Positions 9,403 through 18,941 of a stretch of DNA of 64,000 bases are shown here, piece after piece (position 1 is the first letter of the stretch; every line of letters begins with the position of its first letter). The position numbers and the translations under genes were made by a program. This DNA comes from Acidobacteriota bacterium (GTDB lineage Bacteria > Acidobacteriota > Blastocatellia > Chloracidobacteriales > JADJPF01), in the NCBI GenBank assembly GCA_016213785.1, contig JACQZQ010000109.1, positions 62,001-126,000 of the forward strand, written 5' to 3'. The notes under the pieces were generated by a model, which worked only from the letters and a program-made list of their open reading frames with translations, did not search any database and was not told the DNA's origin.

Positions 9403-11025
9403 CTATTCCCCAGGCCACTTAAAATCTTGGTACATCACACGTAGGCGTTTTTTATCAAACTTGCCTACACTGGTTTTAGGGATTTCTTTAACAAACTCTA
9501 CGGCATTAGGAATCCACCAAGAAGCAAATTGTCCTCTTAGGTATTCAAGTACTTCTTCTTTGCCAAAGCTTTCTATAAAGGCGGGTTTTGGAACAACACA
9601 AGCAAGTGGGCGCTCAACCCATTTTTCATGAGGGACAGCAACTACAGCCGCTTCTTGAATTTTAGGGTGACTAAGTAGAGCGATTTCTAAATCTACGCTT
9701 GAAATCCATTCACCCCCACTTTTTATTAAGTCTTTGGTACGATCTACAATTGCTATATAGCCTTCAGAATCAATAGTTACCACATCGCCTGTAGAAAACC
9801 ATCCATCACAAAAAGCTTCAGCACGTTCTGTAGTATTAAAGTAGCTTTTAGCAACCCAAGGGCCTCTAACCTGTAATTCTCCTCTTGTTTCTCCATCCCA
9901 TTTTACTTCTTTACCATCATCATCTAAGGCTCGGATTTGTACACAAGAAGCGGGGATACCTTGTTTTGTGCGATAGCTCATTTGTTCTTGTTGGCTTAAA
10001 GAAAGCAAATTGCTTTTTACTGTGGCAATTGAGCCTAATGGGGATGTTTCAGTCATTCCCCAAGCTTGTACAACAGGGATGTTATAGCCTTTTTGGAAAT
10101 ATTCAATCATTGAGGCAGGAACAGCAGAGCCTCCAATAACAATAAGTCTAAGGTTTTCTAGATTAAATTTTTCATGTTCAAGTAGTGCCATTATTCCAAG
10201 CCAAATTGTAGGAACACCAGCAGTTACAGTTACTTTTTCTTGATCAATAAGTTGAATAATATCACGAGGCTGCATAAAGTGATTAGGAAAGACTTGTGTA
10301 GCACCTACTAGAGCAGAAGCAAAAGGATAGCCCCAAGCATTAGCATGAAACATTGGAACAACTGGAAAAGCTCTATCCTTTTCACAAAGCCCCATCATAT
10401 CAGCCATACAAATAGCCATTGAATGTAGAAAAATAGAGCGGTGTGAGTAGAGCACCCCCTTAGGATGTCCTGTTGTTCCAGACGTATAACATAGACCCGC
10501 TGCCATGTTTTCATCTTCTATTTTTGGCAATACAAAATCAGTAGGTTGAGAGGCTAATAGCTCTTCATAAGATTCTGCTCTAAGTTCCTCAATAGGACTT
10601 TCATCCATAGCAACAAAATGTTTTACGGTTTTTAGCTCTGGCGCAAAGTGTTTAACTAAAGGAGCAAAACAAGCGTCAAAAAATAATATTTGATCTTCAG
10701 CATGGTTAATGATGTAAACAATTTGATCAGCAGCAAGTCGAATATTTACTGTGTGCAGTACCGCCCCAATACAAGGAATAGCAAAATAAAGCTCTAAGTG
10801 GCGGTAGTTATTCCAAGCAAAAGTAGCAACACGATCACCAGGTTTTATGCCTAATTGTTTAAGCGCTGAAGCAAGTTGTAAAACCCTTTTATAGAAGTCT
10901 CCATAAGTATAGCGATGAGTTCCATTAGCTTGACGTGTAATAATTTCTTTTTTAGGGAAAAACTGTTTTGCTCTTTCTAAAATTAACTGCACGGATAGTT
11001 GAGTATCCATCATTAGACCCTGCAT
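9403..11025 (-). CDS. Fatty acyl-CoA ligase (AMP-binding)
   Basis: A 540-residue ANL-superfamily adenylate-forming enzyme. The P-loop TSGTTGHPKG is at 181-190, the second core motif contains QAWGMTETSP, the hinge STGDVVTIDSEGYIAIVDRTKD is present, and the C-terminal PKTSVGKFDKK carries the catalytic lysine. It activates a carboxylic acid, probably a medium- or long-chain fatty acid, with ATP and CoA in the cytoplasm. The closest family pattern is the medium/long-chain AlkK/FadD-like group. The start is secure, since AAGGAGAG lies 7 bases before this ATG. Neighbouring acyl-CoA dehydrogenase and aldehyde dehydrogenase genes fit a fatty-acid use cluster. Confidence 0.9.
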   Translation of the reverse strand: MQGLMMDTQLSVQLILERAKQFFPKKEIITRQANGTHRYTYGDFYKRVLQLASALKQLGIKPGDRVATFAWNNYRHLELYFAIPCIGAVLHTVNIRLAADQIVYIINHAEDQILFFDACFAPLVKHFAPELKTVKHFVAMDESPIEELRAESYEELLASQPTDFVLPKIEDENMAAGLCYTSGTTGHPKGVLYSHRSIFLHSMAICMADMMGLCEKDRAFPVVPMFHANAWGYPFASALVGATQVFPNHFMQPRDIIQLIDQEKVTVTAGVPTIWLGIMALLEHEKFNLENLRLIVIGGSAVPASMIEYFQKGYNIPVVQAWGMTETSPLGSIATVKSNLLSLSQQEQMSYRTKQGIPASCVQIRALDDDGKEVKWDGETRGELQVRGPWVAKSYFNTTERAEAFCDGWFSTGDVVTIDSEGYIAIVDRTKDLIKSGGEWISSVDLEIALLSHPKIQEAAVVAVPHEKWVERPLACVVPKPAFIESFGKEEVLEYLRGQFASWWIPNAVEFVKEIPKTSVGKFDKKRLRVMYQDFKWPGE

Positions 11026-11229
11026 AGATATTCTCTCCTTGAAAAAATTGAGTTATTTGTAGGAATTTATTAAGAAGTTTAATTTATTTACGAGCGGAAA
11101 TTATACATAATTCTTCATAGTCTACAAAACTGATCTCTCTATCCCTTATGCTCTTACTCTCAATATTCTCTTGTTAAATGCTATACCAAAAATACACCTG
11201 AATTTATGGGAGTAAATTGCCTATTAAAA

Positions 11230-12543
11230 TTATCTATTAAGTGGATATTCGTTAATCCAATGAAAACCTCTACTATTAAGCAAAAATTTCTTTTCATCTA
11301 AGCGCTGTAACTTTATACGAACAGGTTCACCATTTAATTGACCGTTCCAAATCATTTTATCAGAATCTAATTGTTCAAAAGTAAAACTAGCTCTCCAGTT
11401 TTTATCTTGATCTTCTCGATAAGGGCTAAGAATAATTGTTTTCTTTTCCATATCAAGTTTAAGTGCAACATATTCTTTTTTCTCAATCATATTTTCTAAA
11501 AGCATATATCCAGGGAAATCAAAAACGACTCTTCGCCAACGGATTTCATCTGTAAGTAAAGGCGGTTTAACCTCTCCTTTAAGCTCAAATTCCTCAATAA
11601 ACCAAATTCCATATAATGGCGGTTTTGTAGATAAATCACCATATATCTTACGTTCTTCGTGGGCTACTGATAAATGAATACTAATAAGAAGCAAAATAAA
11701 TACTACTTTAACCGCTTTAGCAATTTTATTTAACCTGTCCGTTTCAAAAAGTGGAGTAAATACATTGGCTTCTACTTTATTATTTAGTACAAAGAAATAT
11801 GCTAAGCGCTTTAAGTCTGGTATTAATAAGAAAACTGACATCATTAATAAATGGAAGGAAAAAAGTTTTACTGGCACATCATAGCTCATATTAAGCATAA
11901 CAACATTGCTCATTACACCTATAGCAACTAATGCCCCTAATGTAGTTAGCTGAGGAAATGCTAGCAAAACCCCTGCTAACATTTCTGCTGACCCTGTAAA
12001 AACATTATAAGGCTCGGAAAACCCCATAAAAGCCCAGAGTAAACCCATAGGAGAGCTATCACCAAAATTATCTATTAATTTACTAAGAATTGGATAAGGA
12101 AACTGTGATTTAATAACCTTTACTGCACCATAGCTTATCATTGCACTAGCTAAAGAAAACCTAACATAAACTCTTAACCACTGGTGTAAATACTGATAGT
12201 TAGCTCGTTTACGGTCTAGTAATGTCCAAATTAAAGTAAAAAACATTGCAATAAATAAAAAACATAAAACTTGAACATAGTTAAAAGTAGTGTCTCCGCT
12301 TCCATTAGGAAAAATCGTAATATCTAAATTTAGTAAATGCTTGCCAACCCAGGGAATAATTAATTTCCACAAGCTATCATACTTTGTGACAAACCATTCT
12401 AATATACTAAAAGGAAAGGTACTTAATTCAAAGGCATTAAGAGGAAATGGAAGAAAATAAATAAATGAATAAACAAACATAAAGCGGAAAGCTAGCTTTT
12501 TACTTAAACTCCATTCAAGTATTAGATAAGATTCTTCTTGCAT
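11230..12543 (-). CDS. DoxX-like polytopic membrane protein with soluble C-terminal domain
   Basis: A 437-residue protein. Residues 1-285 contain about six to seven hydrophobic helices; the part around MISYGAVKVIKSQFP and FTGSAEMLAGVLLAFP resembles the DoxX/HTTM fold. Residues from about 300 on are hydrophilic and end in an immunoglobulin-like or lipocalin-like beta-rich stretch (KKTIILSPYRED, MIWNGQLNGEPVRIKLQRLD). The exact function is unknown. Relatives in other bacteria are annotated as DoxX-family or uncharacterised integral membrane proteins. It is transcribed away from the SBBP gene and has no obvious operon partner. Confidence 0.6.
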   Translation of the reverse strand: MQEESYLILEWSLSKKLAFRFMFVYSFIYFLPFPLNAFELSTFPFSILEWFVTKYDSLWKLIIPWVGKHLLNLDITIFPNGSGDTTFNYVQVLCFLFIAMFFTLIWTLLDRKRANYQYLHQWLRVYVRFSLASAMISYGAVKVIKSQFPYPILSKLIDNFGDSSPMGLLWAFMGFSEPYNVFTGSAEMLAGVLLAFPQLTTLGALVAIGVMSNVVMLNMSYDVPVKLFSFHLLMMSVFLLIPDLKRLAYFFVLNNKVEANVFTPLFETDRLNKIAKAVKVVFILLLISIHLSVAHEERKIYGDLSTKPPLYGIWFIEEFELKGEVKPPLLTDEIRWRRVVFDFPGYMLLENMIEKKEYVALKLDMEKKTIILSPYREDQDKNWRASFTFEQLDSDKMIWNGQLNGEPVRIKLQRLDEKKFLLNSRGFHWINEYPLNR

Positions 12544-12813
12544 TTTAAGCTCCTAAAGCCAAAATTTTTCAGTGTATTAGTAATGTAGTACAGTGATATA
12601 TTCTAGTCAATAAAACCATTCTATGAAATTAAATTGGATAAAAATGGTTATAAATTTTTACAATACCATATTTACTAACTAGCTGACTATGCAGATAGTT
12701 ACAAATATTGTAAGATGCTTTAGTGTTAGATCGCTTTCAAAAAAAACAAAACTTTGATAATCATTTGCGCATCAAAACAAAAATCTATGTTTTATCTGAG
12801 GGGGGTTAAATTT

Positions 12814-14916
12814 ATGTCTTTAACAAAAACTTGGTTTAGACTTGCTATTTTACTAGTAATTATATTTGCCATTGTTAGCTTACCTATTCTACCAAATCAA
12901 ACTAAAAATCTTGAAACAAAATTTAGCTCTAAAGCTAATGTTATGTTTCAAGCAGCACCAAATCTTAGCTTAAGCACTTATTTAGGCGGTGAAGGACAAG
13001 ACACTTTAACTTTAAGTACCATTGATTCATCAGGAAATTTTTATCTAGTTGGTAATAGTACATCCACTAATTTTCCACTAAAAGCAGCCTTCCAAGATAA
13101 ATCTAGAGGAGCATCTGAATTAGTAGTAGTAAAACTTAGTCCAAGTGGAGAGCTACTTTATTCCACTTATATTGGTGGTGCTAATGAAGAACGCCCAAGA
13201 CAGATAAAAATGGACAAGGCAGGAAATCTTTATGTTTTAGGAGCGACAAACTCGCGTAATTTTCCTATTCAAAATGCTTTTCAAACAACTTATAAAAGAA
13301 TTAGTACTGAGGCTTTTTGTATAACAAAACTCGCCCCTAATGGTCAGGTAATTTATTCTACTTATTTAGGCAGAGGTGGGGAGGTTAATGACCCCTTTAC
13401 TTTTACTGTTGATGATAATGGAAATGTTTATGTAGCAGGTGTAACTTCTTCTAGAAAGTTCCCTTTACTTAATCCTTTTCAGAGTTTATATGGTAATAGA
13501 GAAGATTTTAAGGATAACGACTCTGATGCTTTTCTACTTAAGATAGCTCCTAATGGTGATGGTATTTTTTCTACATATCTAGGTGGTGTTGGAGATGAAG
13601 ATATTTTAGGGCTAAAACTTGATGTACTAGGAAATATCTATATTGTAGGTGTTACTTCTAGTAAATCCTTCCCTACATTAAATGCAGTGCAAAAGAAATT
13701 TGGTGGTGCAAGCGATGGGTTTGTAGCTAAATTTAGCCCTAGAGGTGAGGCAATTTATTCAACTTTCCTTGGTGGTAGAGGCTTTGATGATATTAGAGAT
13801 TTTCTTGTTGATAATGCAGGTAATATTACTTTAGTTGGAAAAACTGGCTCGCAAAATTTCCCTATAGCAAATGCTTTTCAAGGTGTTTCAGGTGGATTTG
13901 ATGATGTGTTTTTAACTAAACTTAGTACTCAAGGAACATTTATCTATTCTACTTACTTAGGTGGTAATGGAAATGAGCTAAACTCTAATTTAGACTTACG
14001 TTTAGCCATAGATAGTAATAATGATATACTTTTAAGTGGAACAACTTTTTCTAGTAACTTTCCTTTAATAGGAAATTCTTTCCAACGTGCTTATGGAGAT
14101 GCTGGGGATGTATTTTTAGCTAAGATAAATATGGTAGGTATACCAACACTTAGCACCTATGTTGGAGGAAAGGGTTTAGATACAATTTTACAAGTTAAAT
14201 CTGATAGTGCAGGAAATATTTATTTACTAGGTGAAACTAGCTCACAAGATTTTCCTCTACTTAACCCATTTCAAAACAATCAAATAGGAGACAAAACTCT
14301 GTCTATTTCTAAGTTTACTAACTCCGGTTCATTAATTTACTCAACTTATTTAGGTGGTCGTCTAGGGCAAGAAGTAACTAACTTTGTTATTGATAATTCA
14401 GGAACAGTTTATTTAATTGGGAGGACAAAATCTCTTGATTTTCCGACTCGTAATGCCTTCCAAAAAGATTATGGTGGAGGATTTGGTTCCTTTTATGATG
14501 CATTTGTTACTAAAATTAATCCTAGTGGTGGAGTAATTTACTCTACATATTTAGGTGGAAGTTTAGATGAAAATGAACCTACATTTGGGTTTTCTTTTGT
14601 TGATGGATCTGGAAAAGTGCATCTAGTTGGTACAACAGCATCTCCTGATTTACCAACTCAAAATGCCTTACAAACCTCTTTAAGTGGTTCAAGTGATATT
14701 TATTTTGCTAGTTTTGATGCTCAAGGGCAAGCAATTACATCAACTTACTTAGGTGGAAATGGAATAGAAAGAGAAGCTAGTTTTATTGTGGCAAATAACG
14801 GCACAATATATTTGACTGGAATAACAGGATCTACTAACTTTCCCACCTTAAATGGCCCACAAAGAGCCTTTGGTGGAGGCAACCAAGACGGTTTCTTTTT
14901 AGCCATTAAACCTTAA
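12814..14916 (+). CDS. SBBP-repeat beta-propeller protein, secreted
   Basis: The reading frame is open from a TTG at 12754, but the likely start is the ATG at 12814, since GAGGGGGG stands 8 bases upstream. The product is then about 700 residues. An N-terminal hydrophobic segment acts as signal or anchor. The remainder is roughly a dozen repeats of about 50-58 residues built on a YSTYLGG...D core followed by GNIYxxGxTxSxxFP. This is the SBBP (seven-bladed beta-propeller related) repeat found in Acidobacteriota and other environmental bacteria. The protein is probably exported and binds a surface or polymer ligand, but its role is unknown. purK begins 15 bases after its stop. Confidence 0.85.
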   Translation: MSLTKTWFRLAILLVIIFAIVSLPILPNQTKNLETKFSSKANVMFQAAPNLSLSTYLGGEGQDTLTLSTIDSSGNFYLVGNSTSTNFPLKAAFQDKSRGASELVVVKLSPSGELLYSTYIGGANEERPRQIKMDKAGNLYVLGATNSRNFPIQNAFQTTYKRISTEAFCITKLAPNGQVIYSTYLGRGGEVNDPFTFTVDDNGNVYVAGVTSSRKFPLLNPFQSLYGNREDFKDNDSDAFLLKIAPNGDGIFSTYLGGVGDEDILGLKLDVLGNIYIVGVTSSKSFPTLNAVQKKFGGASDGFVAKFSPRGEAIYSTFLGGRGFDDIRDFLVDNAGNITLVGKTGSQNFPIANAFQGVSGGFDDVFLTKLSTQGTFIYSTYLGGNGNELNSNLDLRLAIDSNNDILLSGTTFSSNFPLIGNSFQRAYGDAGDVFLAKINMVGIPTLSTYVGGKGLDTILQVKSDSAGNIYLLGETSSQDFPLLNPFQNNQIGDKTLSISKFTNSGSLIYSTYLGGRLGQEVTNFVIDNSGTVYLIGRTKSLDFPTRNAFQKDYGGGFGSFYDAFVTKINPSGGVIYSTYLGGSLDENEPTFGFSFVDGSGKVHLVGTTASPDLPTQNALQTSLSGSSDIYFASFDAQGQAITSTYLGGNGIEREASFIVANNGTIYLTGITGSTNFPTLNGPQRAFGGGNQDGFFLAIKP

Positions 14917-14931
14917 AAAAAGTGGTTTAAA

Positions 14932-16176
14932 ATGTTAGCTAAAAAATCTAAAGATTCTAAAGATTCTAAAGATTCTAAAGACCTTAAAGACCTTAAAGAC
15001 CTTAAAAGAAAGTCTATTGAAGTAGGTGGTAGAATCGGGATACTAGGGGGCGGGCAGCTAGGCAGAATGCTAGCACTAGCTGCCCGTCAAATGGGCTATC
15101 GCATCTCTTTCCTTGACCCCTCAAGCGATGCCCCTTGCTCATCTGTAGCAGATAAAAAAATAGTTGCTAACTATGATGATATTGCCTCAGTACTAAAATT
15201 AGGCAGTCGCTCAGATATTCTTACCTATGAATTTGAAAACATTGATGTTAATTCAGTAATTGCTTTAGAAGAAGCAGGTCATCAAGTTTACCCTAGTAGC
15301 TATGTCTTAAAAACAACACAACATCGTATTTTAGAAAAGGAATTTGTTCGTAGCATAGGGATTAAAACAGTCCCTTTCTATCCAATTTATACCCCTATAG
15401 ATTTAGAAAAAGCTAGTGAGGAAGTAGGGTTTCCAACCCTCTTAAAAACAGCTTATGGTGGTTATGATGGTAAAGGACAAGTTAAAATTATTAATTTAGA
15501 ACAAGCTCAACAGGTTTTTAACTCACTTAATCATCGTACTTTAATTTGGGAAAAAGTTATTAATTTTACTAAAGAGCTAGGAATAATTTGTGTTCGCGAT
15601 CAACTTGGACAGATTGTTACCTACCCTGTAACAGAAAATATACATGTAGATAATATTCTAGACACAACAATTGTACCTGCAAGAATTTCAGATAATGTAG
15701 CTGATAAAGCAACAGAAATTGCTAGAAAAATAGCCCAACAATTAAATATAGTTGGGGTTTTTTGTGTAGAGATGTTTTTGCTAGAAAACAATGAGATTTT
15801 AGTTAATGAAATAGCCCCACGCCCTCATAATAGCGGGCACTATACGATTGATGCTTGTGTATCATCACAATTTGAGCAACAGTTAAGGGCAATTTGTGGA
15901 CTACCTCTAGGATCTCCTAAAATGCTAACAAATAGTGCTGTTATGGTTAATATTCTAGGCGATCATAAAGGCGATAGATTCTTTGGGACAACTGAAATAC
16001 TAGCTAATGATAATGTTTGCCTACATTTATATGGTAAGAAAAAAGCTAAGCCAAAACGTAAAATGGGACACTTTACAGTTTTATCAGACAGTGTAGATAC
16101 AGCCTTAAGTATTGCCGAAGAAACTAGAAAAAAACTCTGTTGGTTAGAAAGTAAATATAGAAGAAAAGTAAAGTAA
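14932..16176 (+). CDS. purK: N5-carboxyaminoimidazole ribonucleotide synthase
   Basis: A 414-residue ATP-grasp enzyme of de novo purine synthesis, converting AIR, ATP and bicarbonate to N5-CAIR. The core begins at RIGILGGGQLGRMLALAA, followed by ATP-grasp elements LLKTAYGGYDGKGQ and VFCVEMF...NEIAPRPHNSGH. The canonical enzyme would start at the IGILGGGQ strand. Here about 30 extra N-terminal residues precede it, mostly Ser-Lys-Asp and Leu-Lys-Asp triplets encoded by seven 9-base repeats. No other Met, GTG or TTG lies before the core, so the repeat is probably translated. purE is not in the window. prmC follows after 12 bases. Confidence 0.93.
   Translation: MLAKKSKDSKDSKDSKDLKDLKDLKRKSIEVGGRIGILGGGQLGRMLALAARQMGYRISFLDPSSDAPCSSVADKKIVANYDDIASVLKLGSRSDILTYEFENIDVNSVIALEEAGHQVYPSSYVLKTTQHRILEKEFVRSIGIKTVPFYPIYTPIDLEKASEEVGFPTLLKTAYGGYDGKGQVKIINLEQAQQVFNSLNHRTLIWEKVINFTKELGIICVRDQLGQIVTYPVTENIHVDNILDTTIVPARISDNVADKATEIARKIAQQLNIVGVFCVEMFLLENNEILVNEIAPRPHNSGHYTIDACVSSQFEQQLRAICGLPLGSPKMLTNSAVMVNILGDHKGDRFFGTTEILANDNVCLHLYGKKKAKPKRKMGHFTVLSDSVDTALSIAEETRKKLCWLESKYRRKVK
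14947..15009 (+). repeat. Seven 9-bp tandem repeats in the 5' end of purK
   Basis: Units of TCTAAAGAT (three), TCTAAAGAC, then CTTAAAGAC (two) and a degenerate CTTAAAAGA run head to tail for 63 bases. They encode a charged Ser/Leu-Lys-Asp tail before the PurK fold. The unit is a multiple of three, so copy-number slippage would keep frame. Confidence 0.9.
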
Positions 16177-16188
16177 TAACTTTCCCAA

Positions 16189-17046
16189 ATGTTATCAATT
16201 AAAGATTTATTAGCACAAGCAACAGAAAAACTCCAAAAAGCAAATATTAAAGATGCTCGCCATAATGCTACTTTGCTCTTAATGGATTTACTTAACTGCA
16301 ATAAAGCCTATTTACTAGCTCATAATAAAGATATCTTATCTTCAGAAATAGCTGAGCATTATCAAAGATTTATTGAGCGGCGTTCTAAGGGTGAGCCACC
16401 TCAATATATTTTGGGCTACCAAGAGTTTTATGGTCGTAAGTTTACTGTTAACCCCAATGTTTTAATTCCTCGCCCAGAAACAGAGCTAATGATTGAATTA
16501 GTTATAAAGCTAGTTAAAGAACTTAATATTTTACAGCCAAAAATCCTGGATGTAGGCACAGGGTCAGGTTCTATTGCAATTACACTTGCCTGTGAACTTC
16601 CTTTATCTCAAATTACTGCAATAGATATTTCTCCTAGAGCCTTAAAAGTAGCCCATGAAAATGCCTCTAAGCATCAAGTAATAGATAGAATTAATTGGGT
16701 TTATAGTGATTTAGTCAAAGAACTTTCATCTACTGAAGAATTTCACTTTTGTTGTGCAAACCTCCCTTATATATCGCCTAGTGAAAAAAATGATCTGGCT
16801 AAAGAAGTCCGCGATTATGAGCCAGAACTTGCTCTTTTTGCACCTGAAGAGGGTTTGGCTTTAACTAAAAAATTATTTAATGACGTAGTGCCATTAATTT
16901 ACTCTGGAGGATATTTAATTTGTGAAATAGGGTTTGGTCAAGAAAAAGCATTGCTAGAGAGTGTTAATTTAGAAAGCTGGCAAATAGAAGAAACTCTTAA
17001 AGACCTTCAAGGGATTGCTCGCACAATAGTTTTAAGGCGAAAGTAA
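16189..17046 (+). CDS. prmC: Release factor glutamine N5-methyltransferase
   Basis: A 285-residue class I SAM-dependent methyltransferase. The N-terminal helical domain has RRSKGEPPQYILGYQEFYG near 63-82, followed by NVLIPRPETE, the SAM loop DVGTGSGSIAITLA and the catalytic CANLPYIS, a form of the NPPY motif that holds the substrate amide. PrmC methylates the GGQ glutamine of peptide-chain release factors RF1 and RF2 and speeds translation termination. The pro-to-leu change in the NPPY motif is an unusual detail. The gene is 12 bases from purK, likely in the same transcript. Its stop is only 2 bases from the stop of the convergent XdhC gene. Confidence 0.92.
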   Translation: MLSIKDLLAQATEKLQKANIKDARHNATLLLMDLLNCNKAYLLAHNKDILSSEIAEHYQRFIERRSKGEPPQYILGYQEFYGRKFTVNPNVLIPRPETELMIELVIKLVKELNILQPKILDVGTGSGSIAITLACELPLSQITAIDISPRALKVAHENASKHQVIDRINWVYSDLVKELSSTEEFHFCCANLPYISPSEKNDLAKEVRDYEPELALFAPEEGLALTKKLFNDVVPLIYSGGYLICEIGFGQEKALLESVNLESWQIEETLKDLQGIARTIVLRRK

Positions 17047-17048
17047 TT

Positions 17049-17381
17049 TTACTCTGGCAAATATGGTTCAATAAAAATTTCCATAATCCCTCCACAAACA
17101 TCACCATCAGGATCACCAGGATCAGCAATTAATTCAAAACAACAAAGTTCAGCTTTTTTCTGTCTCATTAGTCTTTGTGCTGCTCCTACTACATCAGCCT
17201 CAACACAACCACCCCCAACCGTGCCAGATAGTTTTCCATCACGGTAGATAAGCATTTTTGCCCCTGCTCTTTGTGGGGTAGATCCTTTAGTTGCTATTAC
17301 TGTAGCAAGTGCTAAAGCCTGTTTATTTTCCTTAGCTTGGGAAAGCTCTTGATAAAGTGCTGCTGGATTAAGCAAGTTCAT
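17049..17381 (-). CDS. XdhC N-terminal-domain protein
   Basis: A 110-residue protein matching the XdhC/CoxI N-terminal domain: ALATVIATKGSTPQRAGAKMLI, then GTVGGGCVEADVVGAAQ, and a C-terminal DGDVCGGIMEIFIEPYLP. Full-length XdhC has an additional Rossmann domain and helps insert sulfurated molybdenum cofactor into xanthine dehydrogenase-type enzymes. Here only the first domain is encoded, as seen for many stand-alone relatives. No molybdenum enzyme gene is adjacent, so the client is unknown. The gene is convergent with prmC. Confidence 0.82.
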   Translation of the reverse strand: MNLLNPAALYQELSQAKENKQALALATVIATKGSTPQRAGAKMLIYRDGKLSGTVGGGCVEADVVGAAQRLMRQKKAELCCFELIADPGDPDGDVCGGIMEIFIEPYLPE

Positions 17382-17441
17382 AAAATAAAAACCTTTAATA
17401 TTAAAATATTTGTTATTTGCTATTTTTATACTTTTTTATAC

Positions 17442-17789
17442 TTAATGAGAATTAATAGCGTCCTTAATCCAATTTGGTAACATTGCAACTTCTAGTCTCA
17501 TATCAACTTTGGATTCTTTCTCAATACATTCAATGGAATACTCAATATGTTTTCTATCAACTTCGTGCATTGATTCACTAATTGGTTTTCCGCCTTCTCC
17601 TTGAATAGAAAACCAATAAAGAAATTCACCTTCTTTATTAAATTCCCTAAAAATGGCCTCAACATACATTTTTTCATCTTCAAGAGTAAGCAAAACAGCA
17701 GGCATATTATCATTAAGCAGTCTTATCCATTCATCTACCCTTTTGCTTTTGCCTTCTTTTATCTTAAATCGTGTAAGCTCTATTAGCAT
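17442..17789 (-). CDS. Small conserved protein, DUF6176-like
   Basis: A 115-residue soluble protein beginning MLIELTRFKIKEGKSKRVDEW and with LYWFSIQGEGG in the middle. The pattern of a short ferredoxin-like alpha/beta fold with a conserved EWI/EEW turn resembles DUF6176 family proteins, which look like small dimeric alpha-beta barrel proteins. I recognise it only tentatively and assign no function. It lies between the XdhC-domain gene and mqnA on the same strand, with 20 bases to the mqnA stop. Confidence 0.55.
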   Translation of the reverse strand: MLIELTRFKIKEGKSKRVDEWIRLLNDNMPAVLLTLEDEKMYVEAIFREFNKEGEFLYWFSIQGEGGKPISESMHEVDRKHIEYSIECIEKESKVDMRLEVAMLPNWIKDAINSH

Positions 17790-17809
17790 AAATTTGCGCC
17801 CTAACTAAT

Positions 17810-18670
17810 TTATTTTTCTAGAAATTCTATTTTATGGTTTTTATTAATTAATCCACATTCAAAAGCTAGATTATAAAATAGCTCTAGCCCAAGTAAATTT
17901 TCTTTATCTAAATCATAATTAACATTGCTTGTAAGATAATCTAATAATAAATCTGGGTCTATTTCTAAATCCTTACTATATTCTTTAACAATTTCTTCTA
18001 GTGTACTTAAACCCTCTTCTTTAGCTTTAATAAACAAAGAAACCATACCACGACTAGACAACCGACTAGACAAATTATTAATTAAACCATCTTGGTTATC
18101 AGACCAAAGTATTCTTTTATTTACTCCCCAACAAGCAAAAACAAAAGGGAGTTTTGTAAATTTTCGCCATTCTTGAGCTAGGTCATATATTTGATAAACA
18201 GATGAATTTTCTTCTCTAATTTTTATAGCAGGATCACCAATAATTAAGGCTGCATCTGATTGGCTTAGCATTTTGCTTAGATTTGGAAAGCTAGTTAAAT
18301 AGAAGGGTTTTATCTGGTAAAATTTCTCTAAAATAATTTTTACAAGCGTTGCAGAAGTTCTAGAGGAAGTATCAAGTGAAACACTATTAATCTTATTAAT
18401 AGGACATTTAGTTACTAAGATTACACTTTTAACAGATTCTTTTGCAGCAATAGCAACATCAGGGATTAAGTGTATTTCTTTAATCGATTGATACTCAATA
18501 ACAGGAATTAACGCTATATCTACTAAATTCTCCTTAAGCAAATCAGCACAGCGTGATGGGGCAGCATCACCAATAAAATCACAGGTATTTTTTAAGCTTC
18601 CTTTTAAGAAACTATAAATTAATGGGGCAGAATTAAGATAAGTTGAAGCAGCAATTTTAAGTTTAGCCAT
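17810..18670 (-). CDS. mqnA: Chorismate dehydratase (futalosine pathway)
   Basis: A 286-residue periplasmic-binding-like fold enzyme of the MqnA/MqnD family. It starts KIAASTYLNSAPLIYSF, the conserved strand with the N-S-A-P substrate motif, and contains AAPSRCADLL, VDIALIPVIEY and DTSSRTSATLVKIIL, all typical of MqnA. MqnA removes water from chorismate to give 3-enolpyruvylbenzoate, the first step of the futalosine route to menaquinone. No other mqn gene lies in the window. Menaquinone respiration is therefore likely in this organism, although an ETF-quinone oxidoreductase is also present. Confidence 0.85.
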   Translation of the reverse strand: MAKLKIAASTYLNSAPLIYSFLKGSLKNTCDFIGDAAPSRCADLLKENLVDIALIPVIEYQSIKEIHLIPDVAIAAKESVKSVILVTKCPINKINSVSLDTSSRTSATLVKIILEKFYQIKPFYLTSFPNLSKMLSQSDAALIIGDPAIKIREENSSVYQIYDLAQEWRKFTKLPFVFACWGVNKRILWSDNQDGLINNLSSRLSSRGMVSLFIKAKEEGLSTLEEIVKEYSKDLEIDPDLLLDYLTSNVNYDLDKENLLGLELFYNLAFECGLINKNHKIEFLEK

Positions 18671-18941
18671 ATAAGTAATTAAATATAAAGTTTGAAGTTT
18701 GAGGTATAAAAAAAGTATCTATAGTTTAAGTTTCTCTACCCTGTTAAGGGTAAGCAAAAATAGACCTAGCATTTATGGCTGGTCACTTATTAGAACTTAT
18801 AAGAACTGCCAAGTTAGATTTTCTTTTTTGGCTAGTAATGGTTATAGTAGCAGATTGCAAAACTTCTTTGCATACTTAGTAAAGGATAGATGATAAAGAT
18901 TAGCCTGCAAAAAGCTTACCTCCTTTTAAGGAATTAATAAA
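18671..18941. other. Intergenic region before the amylase gene
   Basis: A 271-base stretch between the divergent mqnA and amylase genes. A 64-codon reading frame on the plus strand (18699-18893) has no convincing ribosome site or family resemblance and is treated as chance. AAGGAAT about 10 bases before 18942 serves the amylase. No tRNA-like structure was found. Confidence 0.4.

Noticed and set aside
14947-15009. CRISPR array
   Set aside because: Units are directly adjacent, 9 bases long and lack spacers; no cas genes occur.
18699-18893. 64-codon frame before the amylase
   Set aside because: Composition and start are unconvincing and no homology pattern is visible.
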